Source: Streptomyces sp. H39-S7
Lineage (GTDB): Bacteria > Actinomycetota > Actinomycetes > Streptomycetales > Streptomycetaceae
Direction of reading: 5' to 3'
NCBI RefSeq assembly: GCF_027158205.1
Contig: NZ_JAPVLU010000008.1
Span: forward strand, 62,001 to 126,000
Length of the DNA stretch: 64,000 nucleotides
The notes beneath the pieces are model-generated. The model did no database searches and had not been told where the DNA came from. It worked only from the letters and a program-made list of their open reading frames with translations. A program made the position numbers and the translations under genes. Below, in pieces: positions 16,560-26,000 of the stretch (within the stretch, counting starts at the first letter, position 1; each line of letters begins with the position of its first letter).

Positions 16560-17462
16560 TCACCCCTTGACCGCCCCGGCGCTGAAGCCGGTGACCAGCC
16601 ACTTCTGGATGAACGCGAAGACGATCACGACCGGCACCGCGGCCACGACCCCGCCGGCCGCCAGCGCCCCCAGGTCGACGCTGTCGGCGCCGATCAGGGT
16701 GTTGAGGCCGACCGGGATCGTCTGCTTGTCCTGCGAGCTGAGGAACATCAGCGCGAACAGGAAGTGGTTCCAGCTGTGCACGAACGCGAAGGAGCCGACC
16801 GCGATCAACCCGGGCCGCAGCATCGGCAGCACGATGGCGCGGAACGCCTGGAGGCGCGAGCAGCCGTCCACCCAGGCGGCCTCCTCCAGCGCCATGGGCA
16901 CGTTCCTGATGAAGCCGCTGATCAGGATGATGGACAGCGGCAGTTGGAACACCGTCTCCGCGATGACCACGCTCCACAGCGAGTTGATCAGCTGCAGGTT
17001 CCTGAAGATCTCGAAGAGCGGGACGAGCATCAGCGCGCCGGGGATGAACTGCGAGCACAGCAGCCCCAGCATGAAGGCGTTCCTGCCCCGGAACGAGAAG
17101 CGGGCGAGGGCGTAGCCGCCGCACAGCGCCACCACGGTCGTGGTGATCAGGGTGGCGACGCCGACCAGCATGCTGTTCTGGAAGTACATGCCGAACGAGC
17201 GCTCGTTCCAGACCTTCTCGAAGTGCTCGGTCGTGGCGGGCCAGGGCACCAGTGACGTCGACCCCGCCGGGCGCACCGCGAACAGCAGCATCCAGTAGAA
17301 CGGGACCAGCGTGAACAGCAGGTACAGCCCGAGCGGCAGATAGATCTGCCAGCGCGGCGTGCCGTCGTCCACCGCGCGGCGGCGGCGCCGGGAGGTGCGC
17401 GGCGGAGTGGTACCGGCGGGTGGTACCGCTCGGATGTCCTTCTCCGCGAGTGCGGCGGTCAT
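16560..17462 (-). CDS. CUT1 ABC transporter permease (MalG-like)
   Basis: 300 residues. A basic N-terminus (TSRRRRRAVDDG) precedes six membrane helices, with the EAA loop ALEEAAWVDGCSRLQAFRAI near residue 195. It works with the permease at 17459-18364 and probably with the lipoprotein encoded at 11619-12959. The ATG at 17462 overlaps the upstream stop. The downstream oxidoreductase starts within six bases, which supports one transcript. No ATPase gene is present locally. Confidence 0.9.
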   Translation of the reverse strand: MTAALAEKDIRAVPPAGTTPPRTSRRRRRAVDDGTPRWQIYLPLGLYLLFTLVPFYWMLLFAVRPAGSTSLVPWPATTEHFEKVWNERSFGMYFQNSMLVGVATLITTTVVALCGGYALARFSFRGRNAFMLGLLCSQFIPGALMLVPLFEIFRNLQLINSLWSVVIAETVFQLPLSIILISGFIRNVPMALEEAAWVDGCSRLQAFRAIVLPMLRPGLIAVGSFAFVHSWNHFLFALMFLSSQDKQTIPVGLNTLIGADSVDLGALAAGGVVAAVPVVIVFAFIQKWLVTGFSAGAVKG

Positions 17463-18364
17463 GTGCGGTCGCCTCCGAACTTGCTCAGGCGCAGATAGAG
17501 GATCGAGCAGAACAGGAGGATCACGAAGGCGACGGTGGTCAGCGCCGACGCGTAGCCGAAGTCGTGTCCCTCGATCCCGGTGTTGGCGACGTACAGCGGC
17601 AGCGTCGTGGTCTGACCGGCGGGTCCCCCGCCGGTGAGGGTGTAGAGCAGGTCGACGTTGTTGAACTCCCACACCCCGCGCAGCAGCGTGGACAGCACGA
17701 TTGCGTCCCGCAGGTGGGGCAGCGTGATGTGGAAGAGCTGCCGGTACCGGTTCGCGCCGTCGACGGAGGCCGCCTCGTACAGCTCCTTGGGGATGGACTG
17801 GAGGTCGGCGAGGATGAGGATCGCGAAGAAGGGCACTCCGCGCCAGAGTTCGGCCAGGACCGCCGCCCAGAACACCGTGCCGGTGTCGGAGAGCACCGAG
17901 GTGCCGTAGGTGCCGATGCCGGCGTCCGCGAGGTAGCGGCTGAACCCGGTGGACGGGTTGTACAGCAGCATCCAGATGGTGGTCGTCAGGACACCGGAGA
18001 CCGCCCAGGGCGAGAAGACCAGCGCGCGGGCGATGCCCCGGCCGATGAAGGTCTGGTTGACCAGCAGCGCCAGCACGAGTCCGAGGGCGAGTTGCAGGCC
18101 GACCTCGACGACGACCCACCGGGCGCTGAAGCCCAGGCTCTGCCAGAACAGCGGGTCGTCGGTGAAGATCCTGGTGAAGTTGGAGAACCCGGCGTAGCCG
18201 TTCCGCCAGGGCTTGGTGACGTTGTAGTCCTGCAGGCTGTAGTAGAGAACGCTGACCATCGGGTACGCGATGAACCCGAGCATCAGCAGGCCTGCCGGGG
18301 CTATCAGCAGATACGGGAGGCGCCGGTCGCGCCGCCGGGATGGTTTCGCCACGGCGATGGCCAT
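17459..18364 (-). CDS. CUT1 ABC transporter permease (MalF-like), first gene of pectin importer operon
   Basis: 301 residues with six predicted membrane helices (first at LPYLLIAPAGLLMLGFIAY) and the EAA loop ELYEAASVDGANRYRQLFHI near residue 210. It heads the minus-strand unit: permease, permease, oxidoreductase, PmoA-like, GH43, binding protein, pectate lyase, pectinesterase. A LacI-type operator (18388-18399) lies 24 bases upstream of its ATG, where a repressor would block transcription. It is therefore likely induced separately from the arabonate dehydratase gene 108 bases upstream. Confidence 0.9.
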   Translation of the reverse strand: MAIAVAKPSRRRDRRLPYLLIAPAGLLMLGFIAYPMVSVLYYSLQDYNVTKPWRNGYAGFSNFTRIFTDDPLFWQSLGFSARWVVVEVGLQLALGLVLALLVNQTFIGRGIARALVFSPWAVSGVLTTTIWMLLYNPSTGFSRYLADAGIGTYGTSVLSDTGTVFWAAVLAELWRGVPFFAILILADLQSIPKELYEAASVDGANRYRQLFHITLPHLRDAIVLSTLLRGVWEFNNVDLLYTLTGGGPAGQTTTLPLYVANTGIEGHDFGYASALTTVAFVILLFCSILYLRLSKFGGDRT

Positions 18365-18387
18365 GACTGGGACTCCTTTACTACGGG

Positions 18388-18399
18388 GTAAGCGCTTGC
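18388..18399. promoter_or_regulatory. LacI-type operator GTAAGCGCTTGC
   Basis: A 12-base near-palindrome with central CG, one base off the perfect GCAAGCGCTTGC found at 23002-23013. It sits 24-35 bases before the permease start. The matching regulator is not obvious in the window. Confidence 0.6.
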
Positions 18400-18472
18400 T
18401 GAAGGGTGTGCGGCACCCCGGACGCCGAACGCCGGGGGCGGTTGAGGTGCGGAAGGGGACTGCGGCGGGCGC

Positions 18473-20194
18473 TCAGCCCGCGTAGGGCTCGGGCACTTCG
18501 CCGGGCCTGGCCAGGAAACGGAAGTCGCAGCCGGTGTCGGCCTGGGTGATCTGTTCCTGGTAGAGGGCGCCGTAGCCGCGTGAGTAGCGGGGCGGGGGCG
18601 GCTGCCACGCGGCGCGCCGGCGCTCCAACTCGGCGTCATCCACTTCGAGGTGCAGCCTCCGGCCCGCCACGTCGAGGGTGATCAGGTCACCGGTGCGGAC
18701 GAGCGCGAGCGGACCACCGACGTGCGACTCGGGGGCGATGTGCAGGACACAGGCGCCGTAACTCGTGCCGCTCATCCGCGCGTCCGAGATCCGGACCATG
18801 TCGCGCACCCCCTGTTTCAGCAGACGGTCGGGGATCGGCAGCATCCCGTACTCGGGCATCCCGGGGCCGCCGAGCGGCCCCGAGCCGCGCAGGACCAGGA
18901 CGCTGTCGGCCGTGATGCCCAGCTCCGGGTCGTTGATGGTGGCCTGCATCGCCCGGTAGTCGTCGAACACCACGGCCGGGCCGGTGTGCTGGAGCAGGTG
19001 CGGTTCGGCGGCGATGTGCTTGATGACGGCACCGTCCGGACACAGGTTGCCGCGCAGTACCGCGAGGCCGCCCTCGGCGGCCAGCGGGTTGCCGCGCGGG
19101 CGGATGACGTCCTCGTTGTGGACGAGTACGCCGTGGAGCTGCTCGCGCAGCGTGGTGTGCGCGACCGTCGGGCGGTCCAGGTGCAGGAGGTCCGTCAGCC
19201 GCGCGAGGAACCCGGGCAGGCCGCCGGCGAAGTGGAAGTCCTCCATCAGGTACCGGCCGCCCGGACGCAGGTTCGCCAGCACCGGGACCGTGCGGGCGAT
19301 GCGGTCGAAGTCGTCCAGGGTCAGTTCGACGCCGGAGCGGCCGGCCATCGCGATCAGGTGGATCACCGCATTCGTGGAGCCGCCCAGGGCGAGGACGGTG
19401 GCGACCGCGTCCTGGTAGGCGTCAGGGGTCAGGATCCGTGACAGCCGCAGGTCCTGCCACACCAGTTCGACGATGCGCGCCCCCGAGGCGGCGGCCATCC
19501 GCTCGTGGGCGGAGTCGACCGCCGGGATCGAGGACGCCCCGGGCATGGTGACCCCCAGCGCCTCGGCGGCGGCGGTCAGCGTCGAGGCGGTGCCCATCGT
19601 CATGCAGTGGCCGGGGGAACGCGCGAGCCCGTTCTCCAGCTCGGCCAGCTCGGCGTCGCCGATCAGCCCGGCCCGCTTGTCGTCCCAGTACTTCCACATG
19701 TCCGTGCCGGAGCCCAGCACCTCGTTGCGCCAGTGGCCCGGCAGCATGGGCCCGGCCGGCACGAAGACGGCCGGCAGGTCCATGCTGGCCGCGCCCATCA
19801 GCAGCGCCGGAGTGGACTTGTCGCAGCCGCCCAGCAGGACGGCGCCGTCCACCGGGTACGACCGCAGCAGTTCCTCGGTCTCCATGGCGAGCAGGTTGCG
19901 GTAGAGCATCGGCGTCGGCTTCTGGAAGGTCTCCGAGAGCGTGGACACCGGGAACTCCAGCGGGAAGCCGCCCGCCTGCCACACCCCGCGCTTGACCGCC
20001 TGGGCACGTTCGCGCAGGTGGGAGTGGCAGGGGTTGATGTCGGACCAGGTGTTGAGGATCGCGATCACCGGCTTGCCGAGGTGCTCCTCGGGAAGATAGC
20101 CGAGCTGCCGCGTACGGGCCCGGTGGCTGAACGAGCGCAGCCCGTCGGTGCCGTACCAGTGGTGGCTGCGCAACTCCTCGGGCGACTTCCTCAT
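18473..20194 (-). CDS. L-arabonate dehydratase (IlvD/Edd family)
   Basis: 573 residues. It fits the pentonate branch of the IlvD/Edd dehydratases closely (RSFSHRARTRQLGYLPEEHL, KPTPMLYRNLLAMETEELL). The iron-sulfur cysteines are C56 (NPCHSH), C124 (GGCDKS) and C197 (GHCMTMGTAS), the arrangement of the [2Fe-2S] L-arabonate dehydratases. It would convert L-arabonate to 2-dehydro-3-deoxy-L-arabonate in the cytoplasm, and the next enzyme is encoded directly upstream with a four-base overlap. A related pentonate or aldonate such as D-xylonate or L-fuconate is possible. It is not the branched-chain amino acid enzyme IlvD, since the context is sugar catabolism and the pentonate motifs match. Confidence 0.85.
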   Translation of the reverse strand: MRKSPEELRSHHWYGTDGLRSFSHRARTRQLGYLPEEHLGKPVIAILNTWSDINPCHSHLRERAQAVKRGVWQAGGFPLEFPVSTLSETFQKPTPMLYRNLLAMETEELLRSYPVDGAVLLGGCDKSTPALLMGAASMDLPAVFVPAGPMLPGHWRNEVLGSGTDMWKYWDDKRAGLIGDAELAELENGLARSPGHCMTMGTASTLTAAAEALGVTMPGASSIPAVDSAHERMAAASGARIVELVWQDLRLSRILTPDAYQDAVATVLALGGSTNAVIHLIAMAGRSGVELTLDDFDRIARTVPVLANLRPGGRYLMEDFHFAGGLPGFLARLTDLLHLDRPTVAHTTLREQLHGVLVHNEDVIRPRGNPLAAEGGLAVLRGNLCPDGAVIKHIAAEPHLLQHTGPAVVFDDYRAMQATINDPELGITADSVLVLRGSGPLGGPGMPEYGMLPIPDRLLKQGVRDMVRISDARMSGTSYGACVLHIAPESHVGGPLALVRTGDLITLDVAGRRLHLEVDDAELERRRAAWQPPPPRYSRGYGALYQEQITQADTGCDFRFLARPGEVPEPYAG

Positions 20195-21114
20195 AGCGCC
20201 CAGCCCTTGATGAGTTCCGCGACCTCGGCGCGCTGGTTGTCGGGCAGTTGGCGGCTCGGCGGCCGCACCTCGCGGCGGCACAGGCCGAGTGCGGCGAGTG
20301 CCTCCTTGACGACCGTCACGTTGTTCGCGGACTGCTGTGCGGCACGCAGGTCCTCGAAGGGGCGGATCTGCTCCCAGATCCGCATCGCCTCACGGTGGTC
20401 CCCGGTGCGCAACGCCGTCAGCATGCCCAGCGAGACGGACGGAGCGACGTTGACCAGGCCGGAGGTGAAGCCGGTGGCGCCGGACACCCAGTAGGCGGGC
20501 GCGTACAGTTCCGCCAGTCCCGCCACCCACACGAACCGGTCGAGGCCGGCGTCGCGTGCGAAGGCCGCGAAGCGGGCGGCGTCCGGCACCGCGTACTTGG
20601 CGCCGATCACGTTGGGGCACAGGTCGCCGAGGAGTGCCATGCGGTCGCCGCCGAGGAGCGGGTTGCGGATGTAGGGCACCACGCCCAGTTCGGGGACGGA
20701 CTCGGCGATGGCCCGGTGGTAGTCGACCCATCCGTCGTGCGAGACGTAGGGGTGCACCGGCTGGTGCACCATCACCATCTGGGCGCCGTGGTCGCGGGCG
20801 TGCCGGGCCGCGGCGACGGCGGTGGGCACGTCGTGTCCGACGCCCACCAGGACGACGGCCGGTCGCCCCGCGGTCTCGGCGAGCGTGTCCTCGACGACCG
20901 TGAGCCGCTCCTCCGGGGTCAGGGCGTAGAACTCACCGGTGTTCCCGTTGGGCGTCAGCGTGCGGACACCGCCGTCCAGCAGCCTGCGCAGCAGGGAGCG
21001 GTACGCGGCGCGGTCGATCGCGCCGTCGGCGTCGAAGGGGGTCACCGGTATCGCGACGACGTCGGCGAGTGCGGCCCGCAGTTCGGCGGGGTGCGTCGGT
21101 TCGGGGCGGTCCAT
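20191..21114 (-). CDS. DapA-family dehydratase (probable 2-dehydro-3-deoxy-L-arabonate dehydratase)
   Basis: 307 residues, a dihydrodipicolinate synthase-type barrel. The substrate-binding loop is TPNGNTGEFYALT (about residues 54-66) and the Schiff-base lysine is K173 in VIGAKYAVPD. Together with the adjacent arabonate dehydratase it would give 2-oxoglutarate semialdehyde, the oxidative (Weimberg-type) pentose route. Close relatives act on 5-dehydro-4-deoxyglucarate, so a uronate-derived substrate from pectin is a real alternative. The gene shares a one-base stop/start overlap with the upstream GntR gene. Confidence 0.8.
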   Translation of the reverse strand: MDRPEPTHPAELRAALADVVAIPVTPFDADGAIDRAAYRSLLRRLLDGGVRTLTPNGNTGEFYALTPEERLTVVEDTLAETAGRPAVVLVGVGHDVPTAVAAARHARDHGAQMVMVHQPVHPYVSHDGWVDYHRAIAESVPELGVVPYIRNPLLGGDRMALLGDLCPNVIGAKYAVPDAARFAAFARDAGLDRFVWVAGLAELYAPAYWVSGATGFTSGLVNVAPSVSLGMLTALRTGDHREAMRIWEQIRPFEDLRAAQQSANNVTVVKEALAALGLCRREVRPPSRQLPDNQRAEVAELIKGWAL

Positions 21115-21764
21115 CAGGCTCCCGCCTCCTGCTGCTCCGGGTACGCGCGGCGCACGAAGTCGGAGATGTGGGAGTGCAGCAGCCGGGCCGCGCCGTCCGC
21201 GTCCCCGGCGAGCGCCGTGCGCAGGATCTCCTGGTGCTCGCGGGCCTCCTGCTCCCAGGAGGGGGAGGCGGCCCAGGCGACGGCCGACACCAGGGCCGCC
21301 TGGTCGCGCACCTCGTCGAGCATGCGCGTCAGCAGTGGATTGCCGCAGGGCAGGTACAGCGCCCGGTGGAAGTCACGGTTGGCGAGGCTCCGGTCGGCCC
21401 GGTCCTCCGCGCCCTCGGCGCGCACGAGCGCGTCCTGCGCGGCCGCCAGGGACTCCTTCCTGACGATGCTGCGGCGCAGCGCCTCCGGCTCCAGCAGCAG
21501 CCGCACGTCATAGATCTCACGCGCCATGGCCGCGTCCACGGCCCGCACCGTGACGCCCTTGTACTGGCTCATCACGACGAGTCCGGTGCCGGCCAGCGTC
21601 TTGAGCGCCTCGCGTACCGGAGTCTTCGAGACTCCGAACTGTGCCGCGAGGTCGGCTTCGACAAGTGGCTGTCCCGGTCTCAACTGCCCGGTGAGGATGC
21701 CGTGCTTGATCGCCTCCAGCACGAATTGCGTCCGGGAGGGGATCGGGGCGGGAGCAAAGGTCAT
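21114..21764 (-). CDS. GntR-family regulator, FadR/FCD type
   Basis: 216 residues. The winged helix-turn-helix (QLRPGQPLVEADLAAQFGVS, then TPVREALKTLAGTGLV) is followed by an all-helical FCD effector domain with metal-binding histidines (FHRAL, EHQEIL, HSHISDFVRR). It leads the operon with the DapA-family and arabonate dehydratase genes and likely represses it until a sugar acid binds. Inverted repeats just upstream (21786-21823) are candidate operators. The ribosome site is weak (GAGAG). Confidence 0.9.
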   Translation of the reverse strand: MTFAPAPIPSRTQFVLEAIKHGILTGQLRPGQPLVEADLAAQFGVSKTPVREALKTLAGTGLVVMSQYKGVTVRAVDAAMAREIYDVRLLLEPEALRRSIVRKESLAAAQDALVRAEGAEDRADRSLANRDFHRALYLPCGNPLLTRMLDEVRDQAALVSAVAWAASPSWEQEAREHQEILRTALAGDADGAARLLHSHISDFVRRAYPEQQEAGA

Positions 21765-21785
21765 GTGCGCTCTCAGATCTCACGT

Positions 21786-21823
21786 ATCGCGTCTGATATA
21801 TGACGTACGAAGTACGACGCGAT
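21786..21823. promoter_or_regulatory. Nested inverted repeats, candidate GntR operator
   Basis: Outer arms ATCGCGTC (21786-21793) and GACGCGAT (21816-21823) are perfect complements, and inside lies CGTAC-GAA-GTACG (21804-21816). The site is 22-59 bases before the GntR start, where autorepression is usual for FCD regulators. Binding is inferred. Confidence 0.55.
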
Positions 21824-21884
21824 GAAAGTTAGGGCCGTGCCGAAGGTTCGTCAATGCTTTCGACAGAACTGATCCACCACGGCT

Positions 21885-21920
21885 CCGGCCCGCTATGGGA
21901 GCGCTCCCATAGCGGGCCGG
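21885..21920. terminator. 36-base perfect palindrome with a CebR-box core
   Basis: The two 18-base halves are exact reverse complements, so the RNA would form a very stable hairpin. It lies 85 bases past the stop of the PL3 pectate lyase gene and 120 bases upstream of the GntR operon, fitting a terminator for the lyase. Its centre (21896-21909) is TGGGAGCGCTCCCA, identical to the known Streptomyces CebR operator that controls cellulose and cello-oligosaccharide genes. It may serve as terminator, operator for the GntR operon, or both. Confidence 0.65.
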
Positions 21921-22005
21921 ATCAGGGCTGGATCACCGTCGGTCAGGGCCGGCGATCAGCCGGCCTTGCCGGTGCCCGTGCGGACGCCGGCCGCCATGCC
22001 GCCTC

Positions 22006-22836
22006 TCACTTGTAGACGATGTCGGAGGCGGAGTAGAGGCAGTTGACGCCGTCGGGACCGCTGCCGATCTTCGTCGGCTCGCCACTGGTCACGCCCTTGT
22101 AGCGGTCACAGGGGCTGATCTTCTTCTGGCTGTCGTTCACGACGGTGATGCCGGAGAGCTTCGCGGTGTCCCCGTAGTTGGAGTTGATGCCGACGATGGA
22201 CTTGCCGGGCGAGGTGACGGTGACGTTCTGGACGATGACGTGCCGCTCGTACTGCTTCTTGCAGTTGCCGCACGAGCGGTAGAGCTTCCCGAAGTCGTTC
22301 ACCTGGAAGTTCTTGATGATCATCGTGCCGGGGCCGTTGTGCTGGAAGACCTTGTCCGAGGCCTTGCGGGCACCGCCGCCGTCGATGGTCATCGTCTGCG
22401 ACGCGGACGTGCCCTTGAAGGTCGCGGCGTCCTCGCCGACGTCCTGCCACCAGACGTTCTTCAGCGTGCAGGTGCCCAGGCAGTGGATGCCGTCGGCCGC
22501 GGGGGTGCCGAGGATGACGTTCTGCAGGGTCGCGCCGTTCGCCAGCTCGAAGATCGGGTCCTGGCTCTCACCCTGGTCGTCGGTGCCCAGCGCGCCGCTG
22601 CCGATGTACCGGACCATGCCGCCGTCGCGGGTGCCCGTCACCTTGATCGTGCTCGTGACCAGCTTGTCGCTGGACGGTGTCGGCCAACTGGCCGCCGCGG
22701 CCGCGATCCCGGGCGCGGTGCCTCCCGCGGATGCGCTGCCCGGGACGGCGACCAGTCCGGTCACCGCCAGGGCGATGGCCGCCAACGGCGCGAGGACGGC
22801 GGGGGCGACCCGCCGGGACGATGTACGTGATGTCAT
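22006..22836 (-). CDS. Secreted pectate lyase, PL3 family
   Basis: 276 residues with a Sec signal peptide ending at GSASA (about residue 37). The mature part is the compact PL3 beta-helix (SQDPIFELANGATLQNVILG, then ADGIHCLGTCTLKNVWWQDVGEDAATFKG, given here in parts, and the Cys-containing RSCGNCKKQYERHVIVQNV). PL3 enzymes cut demethylated and partly methylated pectin in a calcium-dependent way. It appears to be transcribed alone: the palindrome at 21885-21920 lies downstream and a 254-base region with a LacI-type site (23002-23013) lies upstream. Confidence 0.93.
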   Translation of the reverse strand: MTSRTSSRRVAPAVLAPLAAIALAVTGLVAVPGSASAGGTAPGIAAAAASWPTPSSDKLVTSTIKVTGTRDGGMVRYIGSGALGTDDQGESQDPIFELANGATLQNVILGTPAADGIHCLGTCTLKNVWWQDVGEDAATFKGTSASQTMTIDGGGARKASDKVFQHNGPGTMIIKNFQVNDFGKLYRSCGNCKKQYERHVIVQNVTVTSPGKSIVGINSNYGDTAKLSGITVVNDSQKKISPCDRYKGVTSGEPTKIGSGPDGVNCLYSASDIVYK

Positions 22837-23001
22837 GTCGGTCCTCCATGGGGGGATGGTGAAGGATGCGGCTGCTCACCGTCGTTCATGGTTGAAAGTC
22901 GAAGTTCACGTCCATGAACGATGGGGCCGGTGATGAAATTAGAGAGCAAGCGCGTACCTGTCAATGACCTGAGCATCCCTGTGTCCAGAGGGAGTTGGCG
23001 A

Positions 23002-23013
23002 GCAAGCGCTTGC
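23002..23013. promoter_or_regulatory. LacI-type operator GCAAGCGCTTGC
   Basis: Perfect 12-base palindrome, 166 bases upstream of the PL3 pectate lyase start and 78 bases downstream of the GH51 stop (both minus strand). A degenerate copy, GCAAGCGCGTAC, lies at 22946-22957, nearer the lyase. One base differs from the site before the pectin importer operon (18388-18399), which suggests joint control. Confidence 0.6.
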
Positions 23014-23090
23014 CCTCAGCGCCTTCGGGCGCGCGAAGGCGACCGGCCACGCGAAGTGGTCGGCCGCCGCCGCGCGGGACGTGCTTCCGC

Positions 23091-26000
23091 TCAGCCGATG
23101 GTGAGTTGGGTCACCGAGTTGGCCGGGAAGGTGCGGGTGAAGGTGGCTCCCAGGCCGGTCACCGCGGTCGTGACCGGGACGACGTGGTGGGGGTCGGTGA
23201 TCGTGTTGGTGTCGGAGGGACTGGCGGAGGTCAGGGTGACCGCGGTGCCGGTGGTCGGGACGGCCGCGCCGGCCCCCGTCAGACGAACGGTGATCGCCTG
23301 CGCGTTGCCGCCCGGGTTCACGACGGTGACGTAGTACTTCCCGGTGCTGGACGAGCGGCTGACCACGTGGTTGACGGTGCTGGTGCCGGCGTACGAGGCG
23401 GACAGGATCTGATCGCCGTGTGCGGCGGCCATCATCTGCTGCACGTAGGCGCTGGGCGAGTTGTAACTGGTCGAGGCGTCGAAGGCGATCAGGTTGGTGT
23501 TCCACTGGACGCTGTTGACGTTGGCCAGCAGCGGGGCGTACGCCTCCATCGCCACCACGTCGGAGTTGCGCTGCAGATTGGTGAGCCAGGAGGCGTCACC
23601 GATCGCGCCCGCCAGGTTCGGGGTCGGCCGGCCGATCTGGGAGGCCCACTCCCCCTCGAACACCTTCGGGCCGCTGCGCGAATAGGTGTCGTACGCGTGG
23701 GAGTTCGCGTTGAACCAGCCGGGCGAACGGTAGTTGTGCAGATCCACCACATCCGGAGTGCGCGCGGAGACGCCCGTCGTGGCGATCAGCTTGAGCGCGG
23801 GGTAGGCCGCCCGGATGGCATCGTGGAACTGCGCGTAGCGGCCGTTGCCGCCGTCGTAGCTGCCGGTGGTGTCGAACCAGTCCTCGTTGCCGATCTCGAC
23901 GTACTTGAGGGGGAACGGCGCGGGGTGCCCGTCGGCGGCGCGCTTCGCCCCCCAGGGGGTCGTGACGGCGCCGGTGACGTACTGGATCTCGTCCAGGGCG
24001 TCCTGGACGTACGGTCCGAGCTGGTCCAGCGGGACGACGTCGTGCTGCAGGGAGTACCCGGCGTAGACCCCCAGGAGGGGCTGGGCGCCGAGGTCCTCGC
24101 ACCACTCGAGGTATTCCAGCAGGCCGAGGCCGTCCGTGGACCAGTAGCCCCAGGGGTCCTGGTGGCCGGGCCGGCTCTCGGTCGCGCCGAGGGTCTTCTT
24201 CCAGTCGAAGCGTTCGGCGACCGTGTTGCCCTCGAGGTAGTTGCCGCCCGGCAGCCGGATGAAGGAGGGCTTGAGGGCCTTCATCTTCTCCATCAGATCG
24301 ACCCGCAGGCCGTTGGGGCGGTTGTTGTAGGTGGGCGGGAAGAGCGAGACGTTGCTCAGCCACAAGGTGGCCCCCGTCGCGCTCTCCGAGGAGAGCACGA
24401 AGCGGTTGGTGGAGCTGGTGGGAGCGCCGGCCGCGGTCTTCAGAGTGACGGTGTACTTCTTCCAGCCGCTCGTCAGGGCGGGGATGGTGGCCGTCGCGTA
24501 CGGCGTGCCCGCGGTGCTCTCCAGGGAGAGCTTGAGCGGACCGGTGAAGCCGGGGGCGGCCTTGGCGTACAGCGACGCGGTGTAGGTGGTGGACGGCTTG
24601 ACGGGGATGCCCCAGAAGCCGCCGTTGGCGACCCCTGCCCGGTTGCCGGCCGTGGCCTTGGCCAGGGAGACCTTCAGCGAGCGGGTCAGCGCGGTGTTGA
24701 GCGGGTTCGCCGTGTCCAGCGCGATGCTCGCCGAGCCGCCGGTGGAGCCGACGGCGGACCACGGGTCCGGGTTGTTGCCGGCCATCAGGGAGCGGTTCTG
24801 CAGCAGTTCGCCGTAGAGGCCGCCCTCGCCCGAGTGGTTGATGTCCTCGGTCATCAGGCCGAAGAAGTCACCGGGCAGTGCGTGCGCGGCGGTGCCCGCG
24901 TCGACGGAGAGGGTGCCGTTGCCCTGGCCGAGGATCGTCTCCAGCTCGGGCGCGGTGACCGGATGGTCGTGGATCACCACGTCGTCGATGGTGGCGTCGG
25001 CGAAGTCGGCCGGGTTGCCGTTGTACTTGCCGCGGCCGACCGCTGTGCCCGCGGACGCCTTCCACGGGGTGGTGTAGGCGACCGTGGACTGCAGGATGCC
25101 GTTGACGTACAGCCTCAGCCGGCCGGACGCGTTGTCACTGACGCCGGCGAGGTGGTACCAGGTGCCGGCGACGGGCGCGGCCGTCGCGTCGGCGTGGCGC
25201 GCTTCGGCCGATGAGCTGTCGGACGCCAGCCGGGTGAAGGCGAACTTGCCGGTGTCCCCGCGCAGTTGCAGGTAGAAGCCGGAGACGGCGGTCCCGTCCA
25301 GGCTCGCGAAGGTCTGGTATCCGGTGAGGGTGTTGAGCTTGACCCAGGCCGAGACCGAGAACGGCTGCGAGGTGTCCGTGGCGGCGGTGGTGGAGGTCGC
25401 GGACGAGGCGGCCGTCGCGTTGGACCGCAGCGCGTGGCCGCCGGTCCTGCCGGTGGTCCAGGCTGCCGTCGCGCCCAGGGTGAGGGGGTGGCCGTGGCCG
25501 GAGCTGTCCACGGCGGAGGTTCCGCTGCCCGCGTCGAACGCCCACTGCGCGGGCCGGTCCAGTGCGGTCACCGCGGACGCGTCGAGCGCGCCGGTGTGGA
25601 ACCGCACGTCGTCCACGCCTCCGCTGAGGAAGTCCACCGGATTCCCGGCGTACTTGCCGCGGCCGACCACCGCGTGCCCGGCGGCCTTCCACGGGGTGGT
25701 GTAGGGGACGGTCGTCTGCGGCTTGCCGTCGACGTAGAGCGCGAGCGTGCCGGCCGCGGCGTCCTGGACCCCGGTCAGGTGGTACCAGGTCCCGACGGTC
25801 GGAGCGTCGGGACCTGGTGGTACCAGGTCCCGACGGTCGGAGCGTCGGCGGCGGCCGCGACGGCCGCCGTCCCGGGGGTGTCGGAGGGCAGCCGGGCGAA
25901 GGCGAACGTCCCGGTGTCTCCGCGCAGTCCGAGGTAGAAGCCGCTGACCTGACCGCCGTCGACGCTGACGGCCGTCTGGTAGCCGTCGGTGGTGTTGAGC

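Noticed and set aside
18473..20194. Branched-chain dihydroxy-acid dehydratase IlvD
   Set aside because: The motifs are those of the pentonate branch and the neighbours are sugar-acid genes, not ilv genes.
22995..25214. A 739-codon open frame on the plus strand opposite GH51
   Set aside because: Low-complexity VGG/AGG-rich translation with no start context; it is a shadow of the real enzyme on the minus strand.
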